The notes: generated by a model not told the origin, from the sequence alone. Counted from the first letter of the stretch, positions 7,303-15,775 are shown. The stretch: 64,000 nucleotides of DNA from Clostridiales bacterium (GCA_004554085.1 SFNY01000026.1:31753-95752); one strand, 5' to 3'. A program made the numbers and translations.

Positions 7303-8376
7303 ATGAGCATAACCAGGACCAGCTTTGGCCGCCTTCCCGACGGCCGCGAGGCGGATCTGTACATTCTGAAGAACGTGGCGGGCGCGTCCGTGGAGATCAC
7401 CAACTACGGCGGCATCCTGCGCGCCATCAATGTGCCGGACAAGAACGGCGAACTGGGCAACGTGCTGCTGGGCTACAAGGACGTGAGCGGCTACGAGCCC
7501 TGCTGCGGCTACCTGGGCGCGCTGATCGGCCGCGTGGGCAACCGCATCGCCAAGGGCGAGTGCACCGTGGAGTGTCAGGAGCTGCACCTGGCGAAGAACG
7601 AGGGCGGCAAGAACCATCTGCACGGCGGCAACCTGGGCTTCAACCGCAAGTTCTGGGACGCGACCCCCGTGGAGGGCATCTGCGAGGACAGCCTGATCCT
7701 GAAGCTCGTCTCCCCCGACGGCGAGGAGGGCTATCCGGGCACGCTGAAGGTCATGGTCACCTACACCTGGACCGATGAGAACGAGCTCATCATCCGCTAT
7801 GAGGCCGTCTCCGACAAGGACACCCTCTGCAACCTGACCAACCACTCCTACTTCAATCTGGAGGGCGAGGGCAGCGGCACCGTTCTGGATCATACCTTCG
7901 AGATCAATGCCGACACCTTCACCGTGGGCGATTCCGAGCTGATCCCCACCGGCGAACAGCGCGACGTCACCGGCACGCCCTTTGACTTCCGCAACGCCAC
8001 CCGCCTGGGCGACGTGATCGCACAGACCGAGGAGAACGACCAGCTGCGCGCGGGTCACGGCGTGGATCACAACTTCAACATCAACGATCCCGAGGCCGGC
8101 CTGCGCTTTGCCGTCGAGGTCAACGCACCCGTCAGCGGCCGCGTGATGAACGTGTTCACCGACATGCCCGCCGTGCAGTTCTACGCCGGCTGCTGCCTCG
8201 ACAGCATCCACGAGGGCTCCTGCGGACGCAAGTACGGCCGCTTCGAGGGCTTCTGCCTGGAGACCCAGTACGCCCCCGATTCCATCAACCATCCCAACTT
8301 CCCCGACAGCGTGCTCTACGCCGGCGAGAAGTACGACTACACCACGGTCTTCGCCTTCGACACCGTGGAGGAGTGA
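7303..8376 (+). CDS. galM: Aldose 1-epimerase (mutarotase)
   Basis: A 357-residue cytosolic enzyme that interconverts the alpha and beta anomers of aldoses such as galactose and glucose, the entry step to the Leloir pathway. Family landmarks are clear: NYGGILRAINVPD at the start, GRVGNRIAKG, NHLHGG (active-site histidine), NLTNHSYFNL (second histidine), GVDHNF, and a C-terminal glutamate region LETQYAPDSINHPNFP. Length is normal for GalM. AGGAGG is nine bases before the ATG. No galactokinase neighbour is present; the gene appears to be transcribed alone. Confidence 0.95.
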   Translation: MSITRTSFGRLPDGREADLYILKNVAGASVEITNYGGILRAINVPDKNGELGNVLLGYKDVSGYEPCCGYLGALIGRVGNRIAKGECTVECQELHLAKNEGGKNHLHGGNLGFNRKFWDATPVEGICEDSLILKLVSPDGEEGYPGTLKVMVTYTWTDENELIIRYEAVSDKDTLCNLTNHSYFNLEGEGSGTVLDHTFEINADTFTVGDSELIPTGEQRDVTGTPFDFRNATRLGDVIAQTEENDQLRAGHGVDHNFNINDPEAGLRFAVEVNAPVSGRVMNVFTDMPAVQFYAGCCLDSIHEGSCGRKYGRFEGFCLETQYAPDSINHPNFPDSVLYAGEKYDYTTVFAFDTVEE

Positions 8377-8387
8377 GGGGGTTACGC

Positions 8388-8572
8388 TTAGGGGACGCTG
8401 TCCCCTAAGAACCCCTGCCAGGGGAAATGATTTCCCCTGGACCCCTCAATATGGCGCGCAATGCGCGCTTGAGAAAATAATTATATAAAATTTCAGCGGC
8501 GCGCAGCGTCGCTATGCGGGGATTCTTAAGGGCATCATGCCCTTAAGCGGGGTTTCAGGGGCAGCGCCCCTG
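8388..8572. repeat. Cluster of five palindromic hairpins between galM and gltX
   Basis: The 239-base gap holds five near-perfect short-loop palindromes: 8388-8408 (TTAGGGGAC...), 8418-8440 (CCAGGGGAAA...), 8454-8468 (GCGCGCAATGCGCGC), 8525-8547 (CTTAAGGGCAT...) and 8556-8572 (CAGGGGCAGCGCCCCTG). Between the third and fourth lies a short AT-rich stretch. The first may terminate galM. No promoter for gltX could be chosen with confidence. Confidence 0.8.
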
Positions 8573-8615
8573 ACGTTCCCCCGTCTCCCCCAGCAACGAG
8601 AGGAGTTTTTCAACC

Positions 8616-10157
8616 ATGGAGGTACGCACCCGCTTTGCGCCCAGCCCGACGGGCTACATGCACCTGGGCAACCTGCGCACCGCGCTCTACACCTATCTGT
8701 ACGCCCGCCGCACGGGCGGCAAGTTCATCCTGCGCATCGAGGACACGGATCAGAAGCGCGAGGTCAAGGACGCCGTGAACGTGATCTACAATTCGCTGAA
8801 GATCGCGGGCCTGAGCCACGACGAGGGCCCGGACGTGGGCGGCCCCTGCGGCCCGTACGTGCAGTCCGAGCGCAAGGACACCTACCTGCCCTATGCGAAG
8901 CAGCTGGTGGAATCCGGCCACGCGTACTACTGCTTCTGCACGAAGGAGCGCCTGGAGGAGGCCCGCGCCGCAGCTGAGGCAAAGGGCGAGACCTTCAAGT
9001 ACGACAAGCACTGTCTGCATTTGAGCCGCGAGGAGGTTCAGGCGAAGCTGGACGCGGGCGAGCCCTACGTCATCCGCCAGAACATCCCCACCGAGGGCAA
9101 GGCGGGCTTTGACGACGTGATCTACGGCCACGTGGAGGTGGACTGCGACACGCTGGACGACAACGTGCTGATCAAGGCCGACGGGCTGCCCACCTACAAC
9201 TTCGCCAACGTCATCGACGACCACCTGATGGGCATCACCCACGTGATGCGCGGCAACGAGTATCTGTCCTCCGCGCCGAAGTACAACCTGCTCTACGAAG
9301 CGCTGGGCTGGACGCCGCCGACCTACGTGCACCTGACCCCCGTGATGGTGGAGGGCACCTCGAAGAATAAAAAGACCGGCGAATACCTGATGGAGACCGA
9401 CGAGAACGGAAATCCCGTGCTGGACGAGCAGGGCAATCCGGTCAAGGCCATCGTCAAGCGCAAGATGAGCAAGAGCCAGGGCGATCCCTCCTTCGAGGAC
9501 CTGCTCAGCAAGGGCTATCTGAGCGAGGCCATCGTCAACTATCTGGTGCTGCTGGGCTGGAGCCCGCGCGGCGAGCGCGAGTTCTACAGCCTGAAGGAGC
9601 TGGAGGAGGTCTTTGACCTGGAGGGCCTGAGCAAGAGCCCCAGCTTCTTCAGCGGCGAAAAGATGCGCTGGTTCAACGCCGAGTACATCCGCAAGCTGAG
9701 CCCGGAGGCGTACCTGGAGCACGCAACGCCGTGGCTGGAAAAGGTGCTGGATCCCGCGAGGTTCGACTTCAAACGCCTTGGAGAGCTTCTGCAGAACCGC
9801 ACGGAGGTGTTCTCCCAGCTGCCCGACATGGTGCACTTCCTGGCGGAGATTCCGGAATTCTCCAACGATCTCTACGTCAACAAGAAGCAGAAGAGCACGT
9901 TGGAGAGCGCAAAGACCGCGCTGACGGCGCTCAAGCCTGTGCTGGAGGGCATCGATGACTGGACGGAGGCCAATCTGCACGACGTTGTGATGGCCGCGAT
10001 TCCCGACCTGGGCATGAAGAACGGTCAGGTGCTCTGGCCGATGCGTATCGCCATCAGCGGACAGATGTCCACCCCCGGCGGCGCGTTTGAAATCGCCTAC
10101 CTGCTGGGCAAGGACGAGACCCTGAAGAGGTTGAACGCCGCACTGGCGAAATTATAA
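8616..10157 (+). CDS. gltX: Glutamyl-tRNA synthetase
   Basis: A 513-residue class I aminoacyl-tRNA synthetase that charges tRNA-Glu (and possibly tRNA-Gln where GatCAB is used). The HIGH-type signature is APSPTGYMHLGNLR near residue 8 and the KMSKS loop is KRKMSKSQGDPS near residue 280. GRVGNEYL-type geometry is replaced by VMRGNEYLSSAPKY, typical of bacterial GluRS. An insertion ahead of KMSKS (KNKKTGEYLMETDENG) makes it slightly longer than the E. coli enzyme. GAGAGGAG precedes the ATG. It is transcribed alone; a hairpin follows about 100 bases downstream. Confidence 0.96.
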   Translation: MEVRTRFAPSPTGYMHLGNLRTALYTYLYARRTGGKFILRIEDTDQKREVKDAVNVIYNSLKIAGLSHDEGPDVGGPCGPYVQSERKDTYLPYAKQLVESGHAYYCFCTKERLEEARAAAEAKGETFKYDKHCLHLSREEVQAKLDAGEPYVIRQNIPTEGKAGFDDVIYGHVEVDCDTLDDNVLIKADGLPTYNFANVIDDHLMGITHVMRGNEYLSSAPKYNLLYEALGWTPPTYVHLTPVMVEGTSKNKKTGEYLMETDENGNPVLDEQGNPVKAIVKRKMSKSQGDPSFEDLLSKGYLSEAIVNYLVLLGWSPRGEREFYSLKELEEVFDLEGLSKSPSFFSGEKMRWFNAEYIRKLSPEAYLEHATPWLEKVLDPARFDFKRLGELLQNRTEVFSQLPDMVHFLAEIPEFSNDLYVNKKQKSTLESAKTALTALKPVLEGIDDWTEANLHDVVMAAIPDLGMKNGQVLWPMRIAISGQMSTPGGAFEIAYLLGKDETLKRLNAALAKL

Positions 10158-10254
10158 ACCATTCGCTTAAACTTGAGGGGCCGCAGCCCTTTTTGCCTCC
10201 CTTTACACAAGGGATCCTTAAGAGACGCGAGTGCTATATTTACACAAGCTTGGT

Positions 10255-10283
10255 GGCCGCGCAGATTCCTGCGCGGCCCTTCT
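10255..10283 (+). terminator. Probable gltX terminator
   Basis: Perfect 10 bp stem GGCCGCGCAG (10255-10264) with CTGCGCGGCC (10269-10278), then CTTCT. The U-tract is weak. A direct repeat TTTACACAAG occurs at about 10202 and 10240 just upstream. Confidence 0.55.
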
Positions 10284-10308
10284 GCGCCAAGGTTTAACCC
10301 GAAAGAGA

Positions 10309-10337
10309 TGTCATATGACATATACGGACGATATAAT
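10309..10337 (+). promoter_or_regulatory. Possible promoter of the MATE gene with palindrome at the -35
   Basis: A perfect TATAAT at 10332-10337 is preceded, 11 bases upstream, by the perfect 12-bp palindrome TGTCATATGACA (10309-10320), which occupies the -35 position. No canonical -35 is seen, so an activator or repressor site is plausible. Confidence 0.5.
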
Positions 10338-10380
10338 GATGATGTTTTTCAACATTGGGTAATGGCAGAGGTATATATCC

Positions 10381-11763
10381 TTGAAGAAGAAAGAAATCAT
10401 CAATCCGGCGCATCCGCATGCGCCGATGTTTACAAAGCGGGAGATCTGGGCGCTGCTGATTCCGCTGATGATCGAGCAGCTGCTCAATTCGCTGATGGGC
10501 ACCGCGGACACGATGATGGTGTCCAACGCGGGCTCCGCGGCGATCTCGGCGGTATCGCTGGTGGACGCGATCAACTTGCTGCTGATCAACGTCTTTGCCG
10601 CCATGGCCACCGGCGGCACGATCATCTGCGCCCAGTATCTGGGCCGCAGGGACAGGGACGAGGCGGTGGAGACGGGCCGCCAGCTGCTGCTGACGGTGTT
10701 TGTCATCGCGACGGCGGTGATGCTGGTGTGCACGCTGCTGCGCGGGCCGCTGCTGCGGCTGATCTTCGGCCAGGTGGAGATGGAGGTCATGGAGAACGCC
10801 AAGATCTATCTGCTGATCACGGCGCTGTCCTACCCCTTCATTGCGCTGTACAATGCGGGCGCGGCGCTGTTCCGCGTGGACGGCAACTCCCGCCTGCCGA
10901 TGATGATTTCGATGGTGTGCAACCTCATCAACATCGCCGGAAACGCGGTGCTGATCTTCGGCTTCCGCATGGGCGTGGTGGGCGCGGCGCTGGCCACGCT
11001 CATCTCCCGGGTGCTCAGCGCCCTCGAGGTGCTGTATTTCCTGCGCCAGCCCCGGCAGACCATCGTCATCCGCGACTACTTCAGGATCCGGCCGAAGTTC
11101 CCCCGCATCCTGAACATCCTGGCGGTGGGCATTCCCACCGGCATCGAAAACGGCATGTTCCACTTCGGCAAGCTGGTGATCCAGTCCTCCGTGTCCACGC
11201 TGAGCACCACGGCCATCGCCGCACAGGCGATGACCAGTACGCTGGAGCTGGTGACCGGTCAGGCGCCCATGGGCATCGGCCTGGGCATGATGACGCTGGT
11301 GGGTCAGTGCATGGGCGCTGGGCGCGAGGACGAGGCGCGGCAGAACATCAAGCGCCTGACCGTCTATGCGGAGATCGTACTGGCGGCGAGCTGCGCGCTG
11401 ATGGCGCTGCTGGTGCGGCCGATCACCGTGCTGGGCGGCATGGAGCCTGCCGCCGCGGACATGGCCGTGTGGATGACCTACATCATCAACATCGTCAAGC
11501 CGCTGATCTGGACGCTGTCCTTCATCCCGGCCTACGGCATGCGCGCCGCAGGCGACGTGCGCTTCTCCATGACCGTCTCCAGCTGCACCATGTGGCTGTG
11601 CCGCGTGGTGATGACCGTGCTGCTGATTCGCGTATTCGGCTTCGGGCCCATCGCCGTGTGGATCGGCATGTTCTCCGACTGGACGGTGAGATCGGTGATC
11701 TTCTCTCTGCGCTTCAAGAGCGGCAGGTGGGCGGAGAAGCAGGTGCTCAAAGAAGCAAGCTGA
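10381..11763 (+). CDS. MATE family multidrug/Na+ efflux protein
   Basis: A 460-residue polytopic membrane protein with about 12 hydrophobic segments arranged as two homologous halves. The MATE start pattern is visible (ALLIPLMIEQLLNSLMGTADTMMVSNAG) as is the repeat-half signature GIPTGIENGMFHFGKLV. It probably exports cationic drugs or metabolites in exchange for Na+ or H+. The start is TTG at 10381, supported by AGAGG and the MKKKE opening; there is no suitable ATG nearby. It ends ahead of a dispersed hairpin element and faces the SIS gene convergently. Substrate cannot be inferred. Confidence 0.9.
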   Translation: MKKKEIINPAHPHAPMFTKREIWALLIPLMIEQLLNSLMGTADTMMVSNAGSAAISAVSLVDAINLLLINVFAAMATGGTIICAQYLGRRDRDEAVETGRQLLLTVFVIATAVMLVCTLLRGPLLRLIFGQVEMEVMENAKIYLLITALSYPFIALYNAGAALFRVDGNSRLPMMISMVCNLINIAGNAVLIFGFRMGVVGAALATLISRVLSALEVLYFLRQPRQTIVIRDYFRIRPKFPRILNILAVGIPTGIENGMFHFGKLVIQSSVSTLSTTAIAAQAMTSTLELVTGQAPMGIGLGMMTLVGQCMGAGREDEARQNIKRLTVYAEIVLAASCALMALLVRPITVLGGMEPAAADMAVWMTYIINIVKPLIWTLSFIPAYGMRAAGDVRFSMTVSSCTMWLCRVVMTVLLIRVFGFGPIAVWIGMFSDWTVRSVIFSLRFKSGRWAEKQVLKEAS

Positions 11764-11799
11764 GGTACAGAAAGCAAGGAGTTGCCTTCGGACGGCAAA

Positions 11800-11925
11800 T
11801 GTAGGGCGGGGTGCCTTCACCCCGCCGGCGGCGAGGCGCCGCAGCCGGTTGCCTGTCGGCGTTTCAATCGAACGAATCCCTGCCCCGGCAAGAATGGGGC
11901 AGGGATTCTGTGTTTCTTTCCTATG
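11800..11925. repeat. Dispersed hairpin intergenic element (locus 2)
   Basis: Between convergent genes. It contains the GTAGGGCGGGG...CCCCGCC block, the GCGGCGAGGCGCCGC module, the lead-in GCCTGTCGGCGTTTCAATCG, and one perfect 13 bp hairpin (GAATCCCTGCCCC, 11874-11886, with 11896-11908; loop GGCAAGAAT). A pyrimidine-rich tail (TTCTGTGTTTCTTTCC) follows. Only one hairpin is present here. Confidence 0.85.
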
Positions 11926-11936
11926 CATGTCCAGAA

Positions 11937-12500
11937 TTACACCTCGAAGAAGGCGGCCTCCACACGGGCGCAGAACTCGTGGTAGAGGCGGATGTGCTCC
12001 TCCTGCACGCGGTAGGTCTCGGTCTCGCCGGACTCGATGAGCACGTCGCAGTACTGCTTCAATTTGCCGCCGCCCTTTCCGGTGAGGCCGATGCAGGTCG
12101 CGCCCTTCATCTTCGCGGCCCGCAGCGCCAGAATCACGTTTTGGGCGTTGCCGGAGGTGGTGATGCCGATGATCACGTCGCCGGGGTTGGCGTAGGCCAT
12201 CACCTGCTGGGCATACATCAGCTCGCCGCCCAGGTCGTTCACCACCGCCGCGATCACCGCGCCCTGGGCGGTGAGGTCGATGGCAGGAAGGCCCATCTGC
12301 AGCGGCAGGTGATCCATGGCCTCGTCCCAGTCGTCGGGCAGGGGGCGCTTCTTCAGGAAGCCCTTCACCAGCTCGCCTACGATGTGCGCGCTGTCGGAGG
12401 CGCTGCCGCCGTTGCCGCACACCAGCAGCTTGCCGCCCTTCTTGTAGGAATCGATCATGATTTCGACGGCGCGATCCAGCGCCGGATTGTTTGCGTTCAT
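11937..12500 (-). CDS. SIS-domain sugar isomerase, GmhA-like
   Basis: A 187-residue sugar-isomerase-fold protein. The phosphosugar-binding loop is CGNGGSASDSAHIVGEL (about residues 28-44), followed by VVNDLGGE, and GITTSGNAQNVILAL, which is the GISTSGxS-type element. This pattern is closest to sedoheptulose-7-phosphate isomerase (GmhA), but other phosphosugar isomerases look alike. It lies 10 bases after the gene at 12511-13473, so both should act in one pathway on a phosphorylated sugar. The divergent ROK regulator supports a sugar theme. ATG at 12500 with GAGGGCAGAGC upstream. Confidence 0.8.
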   Translation of the reverse strand: MNANNPALDRAVEIMIDSYKKGGKLLVCGNGGSASDSAHIVGELVKGFLKKRPLPDDWDEAMDHLPLQMGLPAIDLTAQGAVIAAVVNDLGGELMYAQQVMAYANPGDVIIGITTSGNAQNVILALRAAKMKGATCIGLTGKGGGKLKQYCDVLIESGETETYRVQEEHIRLYHEFCARVEAAFFEV

Positions 12501-12510
12501 TGCTCTGCCC

Positions 12511-13473
12511 TCACTTGCCGCACAGCTTCTTCCAGAGGTTGGGGATGGTCTCCTGGTGGTCGCCGCAGAAGTGCTGGCCCCAGCCGCCGCAGGACACCGG
12601 GCGGTTGACGATGTTCTTGCGCGGACGGTAGTAGTACTGGGGATGCTCGTAGCCCAGCGGGCGGCGGAAGTCGCCCAGGTCGATCAGGTCGAAGTTGGCC
12701 GTGGTGATGTCGAAGGTGGGGTATTTCAGGTTGCGGGCGATGGACAGCGCCTTTAAAAACACCTCCGGGCCGATCACGCCGGAGCCGAAGTTCATGTACA
12801 CGCCCTTGTCCATGTGGGCCACCGACCAGCAGATCTTGTGGAAGTCGATGCCGCTGGCCCTGCCGATGGCCTCGAAGCTGCACGTGGGGTGCTGGTGGAT
12901 GATGTCGGTGCCCAGCGCGATGTGATAGGTGGCGGGGATGTCCAGCCTGTAGGCGTTCCAGAGCACGCAGTCCTCCCGGTGGGGGAAGCGCTCGGGATGC
13001 TCGTCGATGTACTTGCCCAGGCTCTCGCCGTAGCCCAGACCCTGCTCCGCGCCCTGCCGGATGGCCTCGTTCATCCAGCCGCCGGTCTCCTCCCACATGC
13101 CGAAGGAGCCGTCCTCGATGGCGGTGGGCACGTGCTCGCTGGTTCCGCCCAGGTAGGCCAGCTCGAAGTCGTGGATGGAGCAGGCGCCGTTGCCCGCGAT
13201 GTGGGTGATGTAGCCCGCCTTCATCAGCGCGATCAGATAGCGGGACAGGCCGCACTTGATGACGTGCGCGCCCATGGACAGGATGATCTGGTGTCCGCCC
13301 TCCTTCGCCGCCTGAATGCGGCGCACCAGCTCGTCAAACTCCGGGCTGCCCCAGTCGGGAACGGGGGTCTCGCCGGGGACGGCAAGGGTGTCGATGCGCA
13401 CCAGATTGTGGCGGTTCTGGGCGGAGTAGGTGGTGATGCCGGAAAAATCCAGCTGCATGCTTCTGCGGTTCAT
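12511..13473 (-). CDS. Conserved enzyme-like protein of unknown function paired with the SIS isomerase
   Basis: A 320-residue soluble protein. Striking conserved-looking segments are QIILSMGAHVIKCGLS, THIAGNGACSIHDFELAYLG, GYGESLGKYI, HIALGTDIIHQHPTC and FGSGVIGPEVFLKAL. The glycine-rich GNGA...HDFE segment recalls nucleotide-binding loops of deoxyhypusine-synthase-like folds, but that is only a resemblance and no catalytic lysine motif is evident. Start at 13473 is chosen because GGAGG stands nine bases before it; the longer frame begins inside the leader. A perfect-consensus promoter lies upstream. Probably a sugar-phosphate or nucleotide-sugar enzyme; I do not assign a reaction. Confidence 0.7.
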   Translation of the reverse strand: MNRRSMQLDFSGITTYSAQNRHNLVRIDTLAVPGETPVPDWGSPEFDELVRRIQAAKEGGHQIILSMGAHVIKCGLSRYLIALMKAGYITHIAGNGACSIHDFELAYLGGTSEHVPTAIEDGSFGMWEETGGWMNEAIRQGAEQGLGYGESLGKYIDEHPERFPHREDCVLWNAYRLDIPATYHIALGTDIIHQHPTCSFEAIGRASGIDFHKICWSVAHMDKGVYMNFGSGVIGPEVFLKALSIARNLKYPTFDITTANFDLIDLGDFRRPLGYEHPQYYYRPRKNIVNRPVSCGGWGQHFCGDHQETIPNLWKKLCGK

Positions 13474-13517
13474 AGGGCTTTCCTCCAGGCAATTTTGGAA
13501 AATCATTTGCTGAATTT

Positions 13518-13546
13518 ATTATAATTTGGGCCTGCAAACTTGTCAA
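13518..13546 (-). promoter_or_regulatory. Perfect consensus sigma-A promoter of the unknown enzyme-SIS operon
   Basis: Minus strand TTGACA (13541-13546), 17 bases, TATAAT (13518-13523). A perfect consensus pair implies strong transcription unless repressed, presumably by the adjacent ROK protein. Confidence 0.88.
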
Positions 13547-13566
13547 TCTTTGGAAAACTTTTTCCG

Positions 13567-13609
13567 ATTTATGAGGATTTTTTCGCGTTTTGCAGGATTT
13601 TTCATAAAT
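13567..13609. promoter_or_regulatory. Inverted repeat between the divergent ROK and sugar genes (candidate operator)
   Basis: ATTTATGA (13567-13574) and TCATAAAT (13602-13609) are perfect complements 27 bases apart, and each arm borders GGATTTTT. The spacing suggests two half-sites or looping. Candidate ROK operator; the ROK promoter itself is not clear. Confidence 0.4.
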
Positions 13610-13657
13610 ATACAGAAATATTAGGTAAAGGACAATCGTCAAGGAAGGTGGCCGGGT

Positions 13658-14791
13658 GTGCGCGCAATCAATTCCAGCGTAATGAAACAATCGAATCGCA
13701 AGATGGTACTGGGGTGGATTCGCCGCAGACCCATTTCGCGCGCGGAGCTGTCGGATTGCACGCAGCTGACGAGGGCCTCCATCACCCAGATCGTGGATGA
13801 GCTGATGGAGGAGGGTCTGGTCACCGAGACCGAGTCCGTGGGCCGCAACAAGCTGGGCCGGAAGCAGACCCAGCTGGCCATCGTCAAGGATGCGATGTAC
13901 ATCGCCGGGGTGAACCTGCGGCGCGTGGGCTACGATCTGGGCGTCATCAATCTGGCGGGCGAGGTGCTCTGGCAGCGCTCCGGAGCGACGCTGGGCCGGG
14001 AGGTCTGCACCGTGCTGGATGAGATCGCCGCGCAGCTCAAGGACGCGGTGCGCGCGCTGGAGATCCCGCCCGGGCGCCTCTACGGTGTGGGCGTGGGCGC
14101 TCCGGGGCCGCTGGACCGGTGCAGGGGAATGATTCTGAACCCGCCGGACTTCAAGCTCTGGCACAACGCGCCCGTTGTGGAGATGCTGAAGGCGCGCACG
14201 GGCTGGAACGTGTTCCTGGAGAACATCTCCAATGCCCACGCGCTGGAGGAGCTGTACTTCGGCGTGGGCCGCGAGGGCGTGCAGAGCTTCATGCTGCTGC
14301 GCGTGGACGAGGGCGTGGGCGCGGGGATCGTGCTGGGCGGCCGCCTGTTCAGCGGTCCCAGGGGCCAGAGCCCGGAGATCGGCCACGTGTCCATCGACCG
14401 CAACGGCCCGGCGTGCGCCTGCGGAAGACGCGGCTGCTGGGAGCGCTACATCTCCTTTCCGGCGGTCTTGCAGGGCACGCCATTCACCGGCTGGCCGCAG
14501 GTGATCGACACTCTGGGCAGAAATCCGGAGGCCGACGCGCTCTTTGCGCGTGTGGCGGAAAATCTGGCCTTTGAAATTGCGAACATCGCCAACGTGTTCG
14601 GCCTTGATCGGATTGTGCTCAGCGGCAACTTCGTCTATGGCGGCGAACGGCTGGCCGATGCGGTGAACCGCAACATGCAGGGCCAGTGCCTGTGGGAGAT
14701 GGGCACGCAGCCCGTGCTGCCCGGACGGCCGATGGAGACCGCCCGCATCGCGGCGATGGCCGCCTACCACAGCATCTTTTCAAATTGCTAA
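13658..14791 (+). CDS. ROK family transcriptional regulator (NagC/XylR type)
   Basis: A 377-residue repressor. The N-terminal winged helix (residues ~10-75, RRPISRAELSDCTQLTRASITQIVDEL) binds DNA. The rest is a sugar-kinase-like ROK domain with GVGVGAPGPLD, GVGAGIVLGGRLF, EIGH and the zinc-binding CACGRRGCWERY. ROK regulators release DNA on binding a sugar or sugar phosphate. GTG start at 13658 with AGGAAGG nine bases ahead; an ATG at 13682 is the alternative. Divergent from the unknown enzyme-SIS operon, which it is likely to control. Ends at a bidirectional terminator. Confidence 0.9.
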   Translation: MRAINSSVMKQSNRKMVLGWIRRRPISRAELSDCTQLTRASITQIVDELMEEGLVTETESVGRNKLGRKQTQLAIVKDAMYIAGVNLRRVGYDLGVINLAGEVLWQRSGATLGREVCTVLDEIAAQLKDAVRALEIPPGRLYGVGVGAPGPLDRCRGMILNPPDFKLWHNAPVVEMLKARTGWNVFLENISNAHALEELYFGVGREGVQSFMLLRVDEGVGAGIVLGGRLFSGPRGQSPEIGHVSIDRNGPACACGRRGCWERYISFPAVLQGTPFTGWPQVIDTLGRNPEADALFARVAENLAFEIANIANVFGLDRIVLSGNFVYGGERLADAVNRNMQGQCLWEMGTQPVLPGRPMETARIAAMAAYHSIFSNC

Positions 14792-14796
14792 ACGAA

Positions 14797-14838
14797 ACAA
14801 AAAACGCCCGCATCGCTTTTTGATGCGGGCGCTGTTTT
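14797..14838. terminator. Bidirectional terminator, ROK gene / SH3 gene
   Basis: Perfect stem GCCCGCATC (14806-14814) with GATGCGGGC (14822-14830), A-run before and GCTGTTTT after, between convergent genes. Confidence 0.85.
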
Positions 14839-14845
14839 GCGTCGC

Positions 14846-15550
14846 TTACTTCAGATAGGTGTTCTTGATCCAGCCCAGGGTGCCCTTGTAGTTGACGCGG
14901 GTCCAGTAGTTGCCGCGGGTGACGACGGTCACGACGGTGCCACGGGGCAGAACCCTGATCACGTCGTAGGACAGGCCGCCGCCGGCGCGCATGTTGACGT
15001 AGCTCGCAGTGACGGTCATGGTCTTGGCGGTGCTGGAGGAGCCGGTGCTGGTGGAGGGCTTGTTGCGGGAGATGTAGCTCTTGCTCACGAAGCCCTGGGT
15101 ACCTGCGGAGTTCTTGACCAGATAGAACCGGCCGTTTTCGCCCAGCACGGTGACCTTGGTGCCCTTGGAGAGGGTGCCCATGGAGGCGGTGCTGGTGGAA
15201 GCGCCTGCGCGGAAGTTCACGCTGGCGGTGGTGTAGGCGGTGAAGTGGGAGTCGAAGTAGTCGGTGCCGGAGGCGTAGTTGGTGTCGCCGTCCGCGATGT
15301 ACAGGTTCTTGATGTAGCCGATCCTGCCGTCGTCGGTCTCCACCTTGCTCCAGACGTCGCCGTAGCGCAGCACGTCGATGTGGTCGCCGTCGTGCACGGT
15401 GCCCAGAGAACGGTACTCCGTGCCCGGACCCTTGCGCAGGTTCAGCGCACCGCCGGAATAGGCCAGCGATACGGTTTCGGCCAGGGCTGCGCCCGTGATC
15501 AGCGCCAGTACCAACAGAGCTGCCAGAATTGCTGCAAATTTCTTTTTCAT
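14846..15550 (-). CDS. Secreted protein with three bacterial SH3 domains
   Basis: A 234-residue exported protein. Residues 1-24 are a type I signal peptide (lysines, a hydrophobic core, then GAALA cleavage region). Three SH3b repeats follow, each with the LNLRKGPG/VNFRAGAS/VNMRAGGG type core and a terminal GYIKNLYI, GFVSKSYI or GWIKNTYLK strand. Such domains bind peptidoglycan cross-bridges or act as wall-targeting modules. No catalytic domain is present, so it may be an envelope adaptor. Start at 15550 is supported by GGAGG upstream; the longer open frame precedes the ribosome binding site. Transcribed alone. Confidence 0.85.
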   Translation of the reverse strand: MKKKFAAILAALLVLALITGAALAETVSLAYSGGALNLRKGPGTEYRSLGTVHDGDHIDVLRYGDVWSKVETDDGRIGYIKNLYIADGDTNYASGTDYFDSHFTAYTTASVNFRAGASTSTASMGTLSKGTKVTVLGENGRFYLVKNSAGTQGFVSKSYISRNKPSTSTGSSSTAKTMTVTASYVNMRAGGGLSYDVIRVLPRGTVVTVVTRGNYWTRVNYKGTLGWIKNTYLK

Positions 15551-15602
15551 GTCCAATACCCTCCAGTTTTTGAATTGTTTTCCTGTTTGCCTCTTAGACA
15601 GG

Positions 15603-15631
15603 AATATAAGCCAAACGGTTCCCGAAATCAA
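15603..15631 (-). promoter_or_regulatory. Promoter of the SH3-domain gene
   Basis: Minus strand TTGATT (15626-15631), 17 bases, TATATT (15603-15608). Confidence 0.6.
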
Positions 15632-15711
15632 GGACTTTTTTCCATCTTTTTTCTGACTTGCGCCTCGGTGCGTTTTTGTGAAGAAAATTGAAGATTTCTT
15701 TGCAAACCGCG

Positions 15712-15740
15712 TTGCTTCGGCGGGCTTCGGCTGGTATAAT
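15712..15740 (+). promoter_or_regulatory. Promoter of the class II aldolase gene
   Basis: TTGCTT (15712-15717), 17 bases, TATAAT (15735-15740), 35 bases before the ATG. Confidence 0.7.
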
Positions 15741-15775
15741 GTAACTTAGAAATGTATGCTCAGGAGGGAAAATAT

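Noticed and set aside
8577..8615. T-box or specific regulatory leader for gltX
   Set aside because: Only simple palindromes are present; no T-box core or specifier stem can be traced.
10202..10249. Direct repeat TTTACACAAG as an attachment site
   Set aside because: Only two ten-base copies 38 bases apart, no integrase or tRNA gene nearby; likely part of the local terminator region.
10294..12420. 708-residue minus-strand frame spanning the MATE and SIS genes
   Set aside because: Arg/His/Gln-rich shadow crossing an intergenic repeat; both underlying genes have recognisable families in other frames.
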